From positions 682,001 to 746,000 of the forward strand of contig JADNRX010000001.1 in NCBI GenBank assembly GCA_015501595.1: 64,000 nucleotides of DNA. Direction: 5' to 3'. The stretch's first letter is position 1. Each line of letters opens with the position of its first letter. This DNA comes from Hymenopellis radicata (taxonomy: Eukaryota > Basidiomycota > Agaricomycetes > Agaricales > Physalacriaceae). Positions 44,701-57,542 of this stretch are shown piece by piece. The notes under the pieces were generated by a model that was not told where the DNA came from, searched no databases, and saw only the letters and a program-made list of their open reading frames with translations. Made by a program: the position numbers and the translations under genes.

Positions 44701-47700
44701 CAGACTTTAGCACGGGCGAAACTCACTCGACAGCGACATGAAGCCGTCACGCGAGCCCTTACGACTCCGAGCACGGCGAAGGCTGTCGGGGGTCTCCAAG
44801 CGTTGGCGCGCGCTTGTTTGGCTCGTAATCGACATCGTGAAGTTACCAGGAAACTGGATTTCGTGGCACCAGACATGGTCCGTTTCCAAGCTGCTATCCG
44901 CGGCGCTCTAGTTCGCGACAGATATTATGGATGGAGAGATCACCTATACAACAGTCAACCGGTGGCTGTGGCGTTACAGGCTCTTCTTCGAGGTACGCTC
45001 CAACGACGGAAATTCCGTGCGAAGATGCAATACTACCGAGCGAATCTCAACAAGGTCGTCAAGATTCAGTCGTTGTTCCGCGCCAAAGAAACCCGCGAGC
45101 AGTACAAGCAGCTTACCATGGGTCAAAATGTGTCCATTGGGACGATCAAAAACTTCGTCCATCTGCTTGATGATTCCGAAGCCGACTTTAAGGACGAGAT
45201 CAAAATCGAGCGTCTTCGGAAGCGGGTCGTGGAGCAAATTCGCGAGAACCAGACACTGGAAAACGACGTACAGGATCTGGATACCAAGATCGCTTTGGTC
45301 GTAGAGAACGTCAAGTCGGTGGAGAAGGTGAAAGACCTTTTACATCGTCGCCACACGGACGCTGCTATGCATGCGGCGCGGTCCTCTTTATTGGCGGCCC
45401 ATGGCGATCCATTCTCGGGACCAAGCACTCTCGATCACAGAGCACGGCGGAAACTCGAATTGTATCAGCAGTTGTTCTACCTTCTCCAGACCAAGGGCGA
45501 ATATCTCAGTCGTCTCTTCAATATTTTGTCAAAGGTCAACGAGAAAAATGCCGAGACAAACCGCCGCTTCGTTGAGAGGGTGGTTCTAATGTTGTTCGGT
45601 TATGGACAGGATCGCCGAGAGGACTATCTGCTGCTGAAGGTGTTCCAGGTATGCCTTTGATGTGTGTAAAGGCGAATATTGTTCTCATTCATTTGATAGC
45701 TTGCCATTAGAGACGAAGTCATGGAGGCAAATAGTTTGCGGGATATCATAGAAGGTCATCCTATGTATGCCAGCATTGCCGTACAGTACTTCCGACCGAA
45801 ACAAAGGACCTATGCGCGGGACTCCTTCCAAGCATTCATACGAGATCTCGTCGACGCTGAGGATCTCGACCTTGAGACTGATGCCGTCCAGGTATGTAAT
45901 TTTACCACTCTCGCCGACCTGTCATTTACTTCTTCTTTTAGATTTATCAGAGGCAGTTGAAAATCGACCAGATGAGAGGAGATCCTCGAGGCAACCGACC
46001 TAGAGATGTTACCTATAATCAAGCGCTGGCGGATCCCGAAACACGGAAGACATACGCGGACCGTAAGTGAAGTTTATCTCCTTCGTGACAAAAAATTGAA
46101 CGTCCCTAGATCTTCATCTTTTGCAAGTGTGGACGGCGGCATTCATCAACCAGATGGTAGCGTCGACCAAAAAGATGCCTTACAGTATTCGCTACCTCGC
46201 CCGCGAAAGGTTGGAGATTGCCCGAGTACGTCCACCTCCGCTGTTCGAACATGAACACTTTATATATCGTTTGGACAGGAGAAGTTCCCTCACGAACCGG
46301 AGCTGCACGCAGCCTACGTAGGGAGACTCGTGTTCTACCGATACATCAACCCAGCTCTCGTAGCTCCGGAGACCTTCGACATTGTTTCCCATACCATCGA
46401 TGTCGTCTCGCGAACCAACTTGGCTCAAATATCGACGCTGTTAACTCAGATAATCAGCGGTAGAGAGATCAGTCAAGATCAACTCGATTTGTGGCCTATA
46501 CACGGTTTTGTAAGCCAGCAGATACCCATAATGAATACCTGGATGCTAGATGGTAGATTCGTTGGTCTTCAATTTGCGAACTTTGAACTGACCTTGTCTA
46601 GTTGCCAACGTTTCTGATGCGGAGACTCAGTTCCATGCCCACGAGTTTGTCGACGCCACCGTACAACCCAAGCCTATCTATATATCTCCCAATGAGATCT
46701 ACACTGTGCATGGCTTGTTGTCACAACATCAGAATACTCTGGTCTGTTCCGCGGCTTGTGTCTGTCCTCCTGTACTCATTATGTTTCTTAGGCACCAGCA
46801 GGAGATGACCCATTGCGAGTAATTTTGATAGAGCTGGATGGTGTACCCCAATCTGGCAGTGATGAGCTCAATGAGGCAAGAGAACAAGCGATTACCCTGG
46901 AGCTCACAAATCGATTCGCGGATGTTCAAGGTATGCGTCTTGTCTGCGCCTTCCGTTAAAGGTTTTAACACTGTTTAAAGATCCTCATGCGGAGGAGAAG
47001 GCGCTTTGGGTGCAGCGAAGCGCGGTGTTCTCGCCGTCTTGCGTGTTCAGCCGGCGCAAGACCTCATTCAGTCCTTCTTATTGCCGGTCACTGATCGAGA
47101 CGAGGAAATCTGGGAAGAGATTTTGGACGCCGAAATCATGAACGAAGGTGCACGACATGGCAGACAAGCGTCTCAAGCGGTGCCAGATCCGGCGTATCGT
47201 CTAGATGACATCAGATCGTGAATGTTCTCCCTTCTGATATAATTTCTTTGCTCACTCATTTTCAGCTTAAACTTCAAAGCTGTCAAGGCGAAGGCGCTGT
47301 CGTATCTTCTAGAATTGGAGAAGCAAGGGAAGATATCGCGCTCGGACAACTTCCAGGGTATTCTCAATGCGATTGCGGGAGATGTGCGCAGTAAGCATCG
47401 GAAGAGGATTCAACGGCAGCAGGAGATGCAGAACATGCACGAAGCCCTCAGGCAGTTGGCGGAACGCAAGGCGCACTTCGAGGATCAGCTTCAGAAGTAC
47501 AACGACTACGTGAAGACTGCCATGGAGACTATGCAGAAGGGCAAAGGGTGAGTGTTTTCATGTTCAATCTGATCAGATTCTTATTCCGTTATTACCAGCA
47601 AACAACGCTTCACGCTCCCGTGGAAACCCCAGTTCTTCCATATGTTGGAGCTTCAACGTTCGAGCACTGGGCCACCCAAATTCGGTTCGTTCAAGTACAC

Positions 47701-48051
47701 TGCGAAGGAGTTGTACAACCGGAAGATTTTGCTCTCCATCGACCAGTATTCTCCGCGACAGTTTGACAAGGTGTGGCTGATTATGTCGAGCGATACACCT
47801 GGAGTGTTCGAGCTGGAGCTGAAGACGAACGTCATTGGGGTGAGCACTGTCTTGGGCCACGATGAGGTTCGGATCGAGAAGCTTCTGGACGACAAATATA
47901 ACCAAGTTTCGTCGTTGTCGTTATTCGATGGGCAGGTGAAGGTGAATTTTGAAAATTTCCTTTACCAAATAAATAAAAAGTACGTCTTCTACTTCCTCTT
48001 GGGTGTGGAAGCGGCTAACATGGACTTGAAAACAGGTTTTATGTCTCTTAA
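41766..48051 (+). CDS. IQGAP-type scaffold (CH, IQ repeats, RasGAP-like domain)
   Basis: IQGAPs (Rng2/Iqg1 in yeasts) organise the actomyosin ring and polarity. Fifteen exons, about 1,860 residues. The first 450 residues are Ser/Thr/Pro rich, with a degenerate LERTxSLERT tandem repeat (42670-42750). Next is a calponin-homology domain (YEYLCHVGEAKEWIEGCL, LRNGVVLAKLVKKF, FVFVRAEGLPE). Then come at least ten IQ-like motifs (such as SLQSQCRGFLARR, KLQAQIRGVLQRRRW, KIQSLFRAKETREQ). A RasGAP-like region follows (RLVFYRYINPALVAPE), and last the RasGAP C-terminal domain (FKYTAKELYNRKILLSIDQY). The GAP arginine finger is not apparent, as usual for IQGAPs. Exons total 5,582 bases, one short of a multiple of three. 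The frame breaks near 47013-47016, where one added base restores LWVQAKRGVLAVLRVQPA. Confidence 0.93.
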
Positions 48052-48201
48052 TGACCTTTCATGACCCATCGTTGCGAACGTTTTGTTGTTACATGTTATA
48101 TATATGCATGCATATGTACCTTTAGTTGATCTGTATCGTCCAGCATTGAATAGTAGCATTAATCACGACCATTTTTCTAACTTCGTGTATGTCGGACTCT
48201 T

Positions 48202-49577
48202 TTATGACTTGTCTTCAGCTTCTTCGGGATAACTGGAAATTTCTTTGGGCAAGTGGCCTGCACCACGCAAGAAGCTGAGCATCACCCAGGCCATGCCTTG
48301 CATCTCGATGTCATACCACCAGTTGAGTGCGATAGTGGTCTCGTTGGATTGCTGCACGTAATGCCACCATCCTGCAGGAAGATACAGGGATTCACCTGCA
48401 CGAACCGTAATGTGAATCGGATGAGCGGTTTCGGGGAAGGCGTTGGACGCCATCGGATCGCGGAGTGACGACCATCGCACGCCAGGTGTGGATGGTGGTG
48501 ACGGCTGTATCTTGAGCTGGCCGGACTCTGTATCGCGAACGTATTGCGCGTGTGGATATAAGCGCTCTGATGAAGTGATCAGTAGGGCCGAAAACGGGTG
48601 TAAGTAGGAATCCGACCTCGAAGACTCCAGCCTTCACTGGGAGGAAGCAGGGTAAAGTACTTTGCGCCACGGACGACTGTATAGATGTTTTCATAAGGAT
48701 CTGTTACTCAGTGAGCTATATCTATGGAGAAAAGCTGCTTCTAACCACTGTGAATGCTCGTCACGCTGCGGCCATTCCCGATCCATAAGTTGACGGCATC
48801 CGGATGTCTATCTGAACGTGTTTGAGAACATGGTAGTGAAAGTCAATAAACACGCTACCAAACGCCTCGCTGCACCATGATATTTCTGGCGGAACATCAG
48901 GCCTCAAGGGCTCGAATTCGGACGCGTCAGAAGCAGGCGAAGTGAAGTATCCAGCAGAATATAGGTTTCCGTTCTGTGATTGGAGATAGTACGCCTCGTT
49001 TCGCGACGCGTTTGGCTGCGGGAACATCAGACATGATGTACACAGAGATGAAAAGATTCACCTGACAGTATCTGATGCTAATCTGTTTAGCAGCTCCCGC
49101 ATTGTCATGGACTCGACATGGGGCTCGACGAAGTATTCTTTGCCATCAGGCGCTGTAGTCACCGCGTCTGCGAGGCTAAGCAGGGAGCACAGTCAAATCA
49201 GATCCTTGAAGGAAGGGGGTCAAGTGTACCCATTTGGCGTTACAGATACAGAGATGGGTCGGTCACCCATCTTCTTCTGTAGGTATTCATTCGTCCATAG
49301 AGCTTTAGTAGCATCAATCTGAACACCTGCAGACCAATCAACGACGCACTTGGAAGAATGAAGCCCCGTACCCTTTATCAATACTGGCCGAGAGATATAG
49401 GATAATCTCGCGAATTGGAGCGCTCTCGGCGGCTCGTCAAGGACATCGAAGTGGAACCATTCAAATCTGTACTAGAGATATGGACTTTGCGATAGTTGTG
49501 TGAAGAACCTGCAAACCGTAGTATTCCTTCGAAAACCAGCGCAAAGAGGGAAGATATGTCTCATAAGAGTCGTTCAT
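48202..49577 (-). CDS. JmjC-domain protein, JMJD7-like
   Basis: Iron(II) and 2-oxoglutarate-dependent hydroxylase family; animal JMJD7 hydroxylates Lys in DRG GTPases. Eight exons sum to 1,047 bases, 348 residues. The amino part WFSKEYYGLQ, FEWFHFDVLDEPPRALQFAR and RPVLIKG matches the family. The JmjC core has SEAFDRHPDAVNLWIGN, then VTSIHSDPYENIYTVVRGAK, where His and Asp are the expected iron ligands. The second His sits in GESLYLPAGWWHYVQQS. AGWWH and NWWYDIEM are typical. Introns: 49472-49508 (only 37 bases), 49327-49371, 49176-49229, 49016-49066, 48812-48858, 48701-48745, 48567-48616. It diverges from the Rieske-DUF455 gene. The substrate here is not known. Confidence 0.88.
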
Positions 49578-49668
49578 GCCGTGGACGTTGGTAGAAATAG
49601 GATGCGGTGATATCGGGGTTATTGCCGTTGACCCTTGAAATAGTTTCAACCGGTACGACCAGTCTTGG

Positions 49669-51654
49669 ATGTCACTGGCCTACCAACTGCTCAGGAGACG
49701 CGCTGTACCCCAGTCTGCTCGACTTTCCTTGCCTTCAAAGACGTTTTCCGGTTTTCCACGGTGGCGCGTTCACGGGGCAAACAAATTCAACGGACCTTCT
49801 TCTCCTTCCACCATCGTTCATATTCAAGCGCTTTGTCCCAGCTGCAACTCGTCACAAACGAACAAGAAATGGAATTGCTACTGCGAGTAGTCCTTGAACT
49901 ACATTCTCATATTTGGTCTAACTCCATGCACATTCAGTGTAGCCCCGTTCAAGAATCTCCTCTCACATTTCCGTTTTCTCGTTACAATCCGTTCTCAGGA
50001 AGGGGCCTACCGTGGACTTATCCTATTCCGTCTCTCCACTAATACTCTCGAATGGGAAACGGCATCTCAGGAAGAGCGCGAATCCATGTACAAGCAGATC
50101 TACGCCATGGAATCTTCATGTCCACATCTCGGCGCTGATATGTCTCATGCTGACATCGAGGAATACGAATCCAACGTCGTAGCAGTTTGTCCTTGGCACA
50201 GGCGGGTTTATCTGCAGATTGAAGCTCTTGTTTGCTGACCTCTTGAATAGATATGATTTCGATCTTCGAACCGGGAAAAGCGAGACTGGATTACACGCGT
50301 GCACGTTCAACATTCACGTCAAGGCCGACAAAGATGGTGTGGATAACGTCTACATAGAGGCACCGAATTGCGACTCTGGATGGAGAGTAGTAGAGCTTCG
50401 CCCGGTATCCGAGGGTAAAGCGATCAGCTCAAAACGCGCACGACAAAGTCTCACTTTCATTATACAGAATTTGCAGATCCGCCGCCCGTTCCTTCCTCGC
50501 AGCCTCCGATATTGGCACCAGCCTCGCCAACAGAAGCTCAAAACGAACCCATCGTTCCCGACAGCCCTCCAAAGACCCTCATGGAATGGGCCGTCCTCAT
50601 ACTCAACACCCCGAACCCTACACTAAAAGTGGCGTGCATTCTCATCTCAACAATAGTCCCATTGATATCCTTTTAGGTCGAGCGCACCCGACACGCCGTT
50701 CAGCTCTTTCGTACAGGCCAATTACCGACTATAGGCCATAAATCAGCGCATCATCCGCCCCACCCGCCCGATGTTCCCCGTCGCGAGGCTATGTACCAGC
50801 AGAACACCGTCGATCCTGGAAAGGTAAAGAATCGGCGGAATAAGGCTGTAATGCTTCACGCTCTGGCAAACATCGAGCAATGGGCGTGAGTTCTTGTGGT
50901 TCTTTGGGCATCAACATCGTGTTAACACTTGCGTTAGAATAGACCTCGCGTGAGTCGCTCTGAGGTGCTTTGCCTAGCCCTCTACTCATATTGTGTAGAT
51001 GGGACATCATGGCAAGGTTTGGTCCCATGCATCCAAACCTACCGCCCGCTTTCTTTTCTGATTTCACCAAGATGGCGCTAGATGAGTCAAAACACTTGTA
51101 AGGAAGGCTATCCCAAGTTGTCATTGCTCTTACCAACCCTCCACAGTTCATTACTGACGTCCAGACTTTCTGCCATATCCCCTTCCACACCCTACGGGAG
51201 TATGCCTGTCCACGCCTCTCTGTGGGAGTCTGCGACTATAACATCCAACTCTTTCCGTGCTCGATTGGCGATTATACACCTAGTTCATGAAGCAAGAGGT
51301 CTCGACGTGAATCCTGGCACCATCGAGCGCTTTCGAAAGGCGGGAGATACAGAAAGTGTCAAAGCGATGGAAATTATACATGCTGACGAGGTTACCCATG
51401 TAACAGCGGGGCACAGATGGTTTACTTGGATATGCCAACAGCAAGGCAACCTAGATCCGATAAAGACGTTCCGAGAGGAAGTGCGTCACGGATGGCGAGG
51501 AGACATCAAGGGGCCATTTAACGAAGCGGCTCGGGATATGGCTGGACTGAGTAAAGAATTTTATGAGGATTTGAGAGGCGAAATGGGAATTATCCCTCAA
51601 GAGGGAAAAGTACCCATTGAAGGGGCACCTCCGTCAGTACAGATTGGATACTAG
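49669..51654 (+). CDS. Rieske [2Fe-2S] domain fused to DUF455 ferritin-like domain
   Basis: The amino part has a small Rieske cluster motif: SCPHLGADMSH gives Cys-x-His, and after splicing VCPWHRYDFDLRTGK gives Cys-x2-His. The carboxy part (about 300 residues) is DUF455, a four-helix ferritin-like fold related to MiaE-type diiron enzymes. It has VMLHALANIEQWAIDLAWDI, DESKHFSLLTSRL, LVHEARGLDVNPGTIERFRK and IIHADEVTHVTAGHRWF, whose repeated Glu-x2-His pattern suits a diiron site. The pairing suggests an electron-transfer module feeding an oxygenase or hydroxylase; the substrate is unknown. Introns 50202-50250 (GC-AG), 50415-50467, 50629-50676, 50886-50937, 50950-50998 and 51098-51146; one exon is 12 bases (50938-50949). 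The 5' end is unresolved: exon starts between 49669 and 49938 do not join cleanly. Confidence 0.75.
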
Positions 51655-51721
51655 AGCGCAGGGAACACTGCTTGACCAGCAAAATTATGGTATCTTCACA
51701 GTAAATAATACAAATCCGCAA

Positions 51722-53662
<1,941 letters not shown>

Positions 53663-54402
53663 TGCAGTCGACGACTAGGAGGTACTAACCGATCGAGTTT
53701 TACGTCAAACAGTAGTAACCAGAAATTCGATCACGAGATCAACGGACATCAACGCGACCCACGTCTTTAACTTTAAGCTTAAACAGTTCCATTTTCAGCG
53801 CTACATTCTACCTAAAAGCATGCTGAGCTAAGATCCATAGCGCAGCTTTCTGGTCTCACAGAACCTTGAAAACATGGTGTATGGTGACTTACTCCGATTC
53901 CCATCAGTGTTCAACTTCGTCTTCGAATTCTTCAATTCTATCTCATGGAACACTGGAAATGGGAAAAGATCCCGACGTCACCTGCAGCAATTCTGCTATC
54001 AGTCATCATCATAGCTGTCTCACTGTATACGTACTTGGTTCCCATTTGGCTGCTGCCAACTTAAGCCAGTAGCACATGGTGTCAATATCCTCTTCCTTCT
54101 CGGAGATACTATACGTACAGCCTGGTGACGTCTACCGTTCGAACTCTACGTAATTCTAAAACAGAGGGTGCCTTCAAAGCACGACTTCTCGATGTTGAGC
54201 TGACTTTCTTAAACATCATACGAGTAGATCTGACCGTCGAACGGCTGCAGCGGCAGAAGGGATCTTGACGATAGAACCAGAGCACAGGTCTTGAAACAGT
54301 ATATATGCTTGCAGACATCCAGCGTAGACGTATACATAGGCTATCAAAAATCAAATGGAAAAGAACAAGGCGGTGATGTGGGTACAAGCTATACAATCGG
54401 AA
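53663..54402. other. intergenic with a 39-codon membrane-helix open frame
   Basis: Upstream of the NDR kinase and downstream of the broken P450. The + strand ORF 53945-54064 starts with ATG and encodes a basic/aromatic start followed by one strong hydrophobic helix (AAILLSVIIIAVSLYTYLVP). It could be a microprotein, the first exon of a lost gene, or chance. No other feature is supported. Confidence 0.3.
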
Positions 54403-55679
54403 TCACTTGCTTGTGTTCGAATCCAATTCTCGAATGATGCTAGCAACCTCCATGGAACGAGGTGTCATTGAAAGAGGGAATGATTCTGGAAACCTGGAGA
54501 GCGAATAAGAACACATACAAGTGCTTAAGACAATGGCTGCCGCACGATATAAGGCCTGCTCCCATTGTGACTTTTTCCGGGGCGAATCCAGGTCCCGGCT
54601 TGATATCGAAAGCCGCTAAGATAGAGGCTATAGAGATCCATGCGTTATTGTAGCCTAGGATTCTGTGTACAGTCAAGTTAGAAACCCACGTAAGCCAGAG
54701 AAGGCCTTACCTCGCAGGGCATATGCGTCGACCAATTCCGAAGACAATGTCAGATGGATCCTTCACCGCCGGGTCGAGCTTTCCATCAGGACCCATGTAT
54801 CGCTCAGGTTTGAAGGCCAACGGTTCGGGGTATACTTTCTAGGAACTCTGTTCGTCTTGTGCAGGCTATTGATCTATCAAACTTGCATACCGGATCGTGC
54901 GTTATTGCCCTGCGATAGAAACTCAGTAATGTTTACTAAGCCAACGAACGACCTCATACCAGAGATTGGAGACTACGAAGGCGCCTCGCGGAATGAAGTA
55001 GTTTCTGTAGACGTCGTCCTTCGCCGCAGTATGGGTACGCCTAGAAAAATCAGCACTCGTTAGTAGTCAGTATGAGGAGGACCTACCGATAGGTCCAGGC
55101 GGATTACATCTCAGAACCTCGCGTACGAGAGCTGTCACATACGGAGGGACTCCACATCGTCAAAGGTGGGTAAGCCCCAGTACCATGTCGATTTCGGCCT
55201 GAGCCTTCGCTTGTGCTTCGGGGAATTGCGCCATGGCCAGCAGAAAGAATCCTACCGCTCCCATCGTCTGTCACCTCTAAATCAGTGTAGGTCCAAGGGA
55301 GAGCAACTATACAAACTGTGTCGACACCGGCTATATGCAAAGAAGATCAGTATCATTCCTCAACTTCGTCGAGATCAGACCTTCTTACCAGCATACATAG
55401 ATCCGGCAGCACTTTGAATGTGATACTCGTCCCTAGCCTTGTTGTCGCTGTCGGAGTGATTGAGTGTATCCAAGCAGGATGACACAAAGGAAGGCGCGGC
55501 GATTCCTAACGCCTACAAACATTTAACACTTTGGACCTTGAAAGCCGAAGCACATACTATTTGCTGCTTGGTCATGTCCCAGGGTACGTTCCACATATCA
55601 TACGCAAGCTGACGCCACAGACGTGCCTTTCGCTTGAAACCTGCGCCTGGGAACCATTCTGGAATATACTTTAAGGGCT

Positions 55680-55688
55680 CTACCACGT
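55680..55688. repeat. target-site duplication, copy 1 (CTACCACGT)
   Basis: Nine bases identical to 56235-56243, flanking the inserted element. Removing the element and one copy restores the P450 frame VDVVEPLKYIPEW. Confidence 0.8.
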
Positions 55689-56234
55689 GAGGCATGACAA
55701 AAATGATCTCGTCAGTTAGCAGACTAACTGGAATCGGTACCGATTTCAGTTATTTCAGACCGATTCCAGTTAATGTCTACCCCCTCACCACTGACTGGAA
55801 TCCGGGTCCCGCCCTCAGTCGGGAATCCAAGACATGTAGGATACCTTCCGTTCCACAGTGGAGGCTGAGGAATGATTATCGAACGATGTGAAGGCCTGCT
55901 GCAAAAAGGAAATGCCTACCAAGGGATCTCTTGTGAGTTGTGACGTTTGAATCGGATACCCTCAGGACTTACCTGAACAAGTTCCAACGTCGTTCTCGCG
56001 TCGTGACGGTCCGTCGTCGTCCATGATAAAGGCAAGGCGGAAGCTTCGGCATACGCCGTTTGATCCCCACGTCCCAAAGTGGCGGCGGCGGCGGGGAATA
56101 CCAATTGCAGTTAAGTAGCAGAGAGCGGTGGGATGTGCCGTAGCCGATTCCAGTGAGGTAGCTGCAATTCCAGTTAGTTCAATCTGATTGCAGTTATATC
56201 TGTATAGCTGACGAGATCATAGTTGTATATACTC
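55689..56234. mobile_element. non-autonomous DNA transposon (MITE-like), tentatively Mutator-type
   Basis: 546 bases bounded by imperfect terminal inverted repeats. Both ends read GAG inward and share a perfect 13-base core ATGATCTCGTCAG at 55703-55715 and, inverted, at 56208-56220. Subterminal copies of AACTGGAAT/ATTCCAGTT recur inside both ends (for example 55725-55733, 55769-55777 and 56168-56176). The centre is GC-richer and carries no transposase frame. The 9-base duplication CTACCACGT on both sides is typical of Mutator-like elements; hAT elements give 8. Insertion is within a P450 exon, so it post-dates that gene copy. Confidence 0.8.
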
Positions 56235-56243
56235 CTACCACGT
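56235..56243. repeat. target-site duplication, copy 2 (CTACCACGT)
   Basis: Second copy of the nine-base duplication flanking the inserted element; see 55680-55688. Confidence 0.8.
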
Positions 56244-57111
56244 CCTGAAGAGGGTGTGAGACTATTGATACCCGCAACAGACACACAAATATTCACGACG
56301 AGATATGCTCCTGGCCGTCCAGCGGCCGAGGCCGGTGTGACAGCGTCGTCGCTAAGTTTGATGAGTGGATCGTCCTTGGGTTGGATCTCTAACCCATAAG
56401 CCACGGAGAGGATTATCGTCGCAGCCATGTGCTTGATGTGTGCCATAAAACCATCAGGCGACTCGAGGAATTGTCGAAGTAGCCCATGGACCGCCTTGGT
56501 CTGGACGGGAAAGAATCGTCGGGCCGCAACCTCATTAAATTCTTGGTGGAAATGACGCCTTTGCTGTCGCCTGTCCCTCGTCCGTAAATCTTTCAAAGAG
56601 GGACGTGATAAGGCTTACCACTCCTCGTTATACTGATTAGATGTGAGGGAGCGTGCCCATCCCATGAGTTCATTAGCCATGACCAGAGATGGTCTGGAAA
56701 CCAAGACCAGCACTTGAACCGCCCTCTTTCTTCGGAAGACTGTATGCTCACCGCCCAGAGTACAAGCTTCCCTTTTTGCTGAACAAGTCGAAAACGGCTT
56801 TCTGCGAATTGAGAATGACGATGGATTTACCGAAGACGTCCATATGAACGATGTCGCTGTCTGCAGAGCTTCAATAAGAGCTCGTTCCGACTCACATTGA
56901 ATGATTCGTCACCAAGTTCTTCGGACCATTTCGCGAATGTTTGCCATTCCAACTGCGATGGCCGATTGAACAAGTTCCCAATGAACGGGTAGCGAGGAGG
57001 GCCAGGCGGGTAATTCTTCCTTCGAGAGAGGAAGCGAAGCAGCGCTAGAGCAACTAGAGCTACGACAGAGAGTTGGAGACTGGGAGAGAGAGACATCATG
57101 ATGGCTGTCAT

Positions 57112-57542
57112 CGAGAAGACGACTGGTACGAGGAGTAGTACTTCTTGGAGTCTTCTATTCGCAGCTCAGGTGGGGCAATGACGGATATGATGTGCGAAAG
57201 ATTCTACGGCTGTCGTGAGTAAATTATGGCACTTGCGTCTAAGCTCCGCTTTCGTAGCATCTTCTCGCTGCCATCAGGTACTCTGGCCGGTCCCATAAGT
57301 CAGTCTCTATTGACAAAAGAGATAAAGATAGGTTGGTTGAGGACCCGAAGAGCAATATATCACCGATGTATCTTCGGTGGTGTTGGGAAGAAGGAAGAAG
57401 CAGGGCTAGTATTTCATCCGTACTCCTCCGTACTCACCGGATGCTCGACGTTTGGCTAGTGAACAGTCCTGCAATACAAAGCAAAGCAATACATAGATGA
57501 CAGGGATAAATACAGATACGAAAACATTTGAACACATATATA
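57112..57542. other. intergenic, upstream of the P450 copy
   Basis: 431 bases between the P450 start and the GCP3 stop. A 77-codon open frame (57226-57459, +) has no recognisable feature. Probably the P450 promoter and the GCP3 3' region. Confidence 0.4.

Larger units (their letters stand above)
54403..57111 (-). pseudogene. cytochrome P450, disrupted by a transposon and frame breaks
   Basis: Begins with a membrane anchor (LQLSVVALVALALLRFLSRR) and the hinge YPPGPPRYPFIGNLF, then HMDVFGKSIVILNSQKAVFD, VMANELMGWARSLTSNQY, RRHFHQEFNEVAARRF and YIPEWFPGAGFKRKARLWRQ. The I-helix start AAGSMYAGGVDT, the ExxR region VREVLR and the haem-binding FGIGRRICPAR are also present. The carboxy end is MTPRSMEVASIIRELD. 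Order and spacing match microsomal fungal P450s. A 546-base element interrupts the exon coding VDVVEPLKYIPEW (see 55689-56234). In addition the frame changes several times after 55340, including a missing base in a C run near 55030. The element alone would abolish full-length enzyme. Some small breaks may be assembly errors. Substrate cannot be predicted. Confidence 0.85.

Noticed and set aside
54414..54428. GTTCGAATCC resembling a tRNA T-loop
   Set aside because: The flanking bases do not pair into a T-stem, and no acceptor, D or anticodon arm can be formed around it; it lies at the end of the P450 copy.
55703..56220. Element interpreted as a large P450 intron
   Set aside because: Its borders are a direct duplication and inverted repeats rather than GT..AG, and every other intron here is about 50 bases.
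55689..56234. hAT-type assignment of the element
   Set aside because: hAT insertions duplicate 8 bases and usually begin CAGNG; here nine bases are duplicated and the ends read GAG. Not fully excluded.
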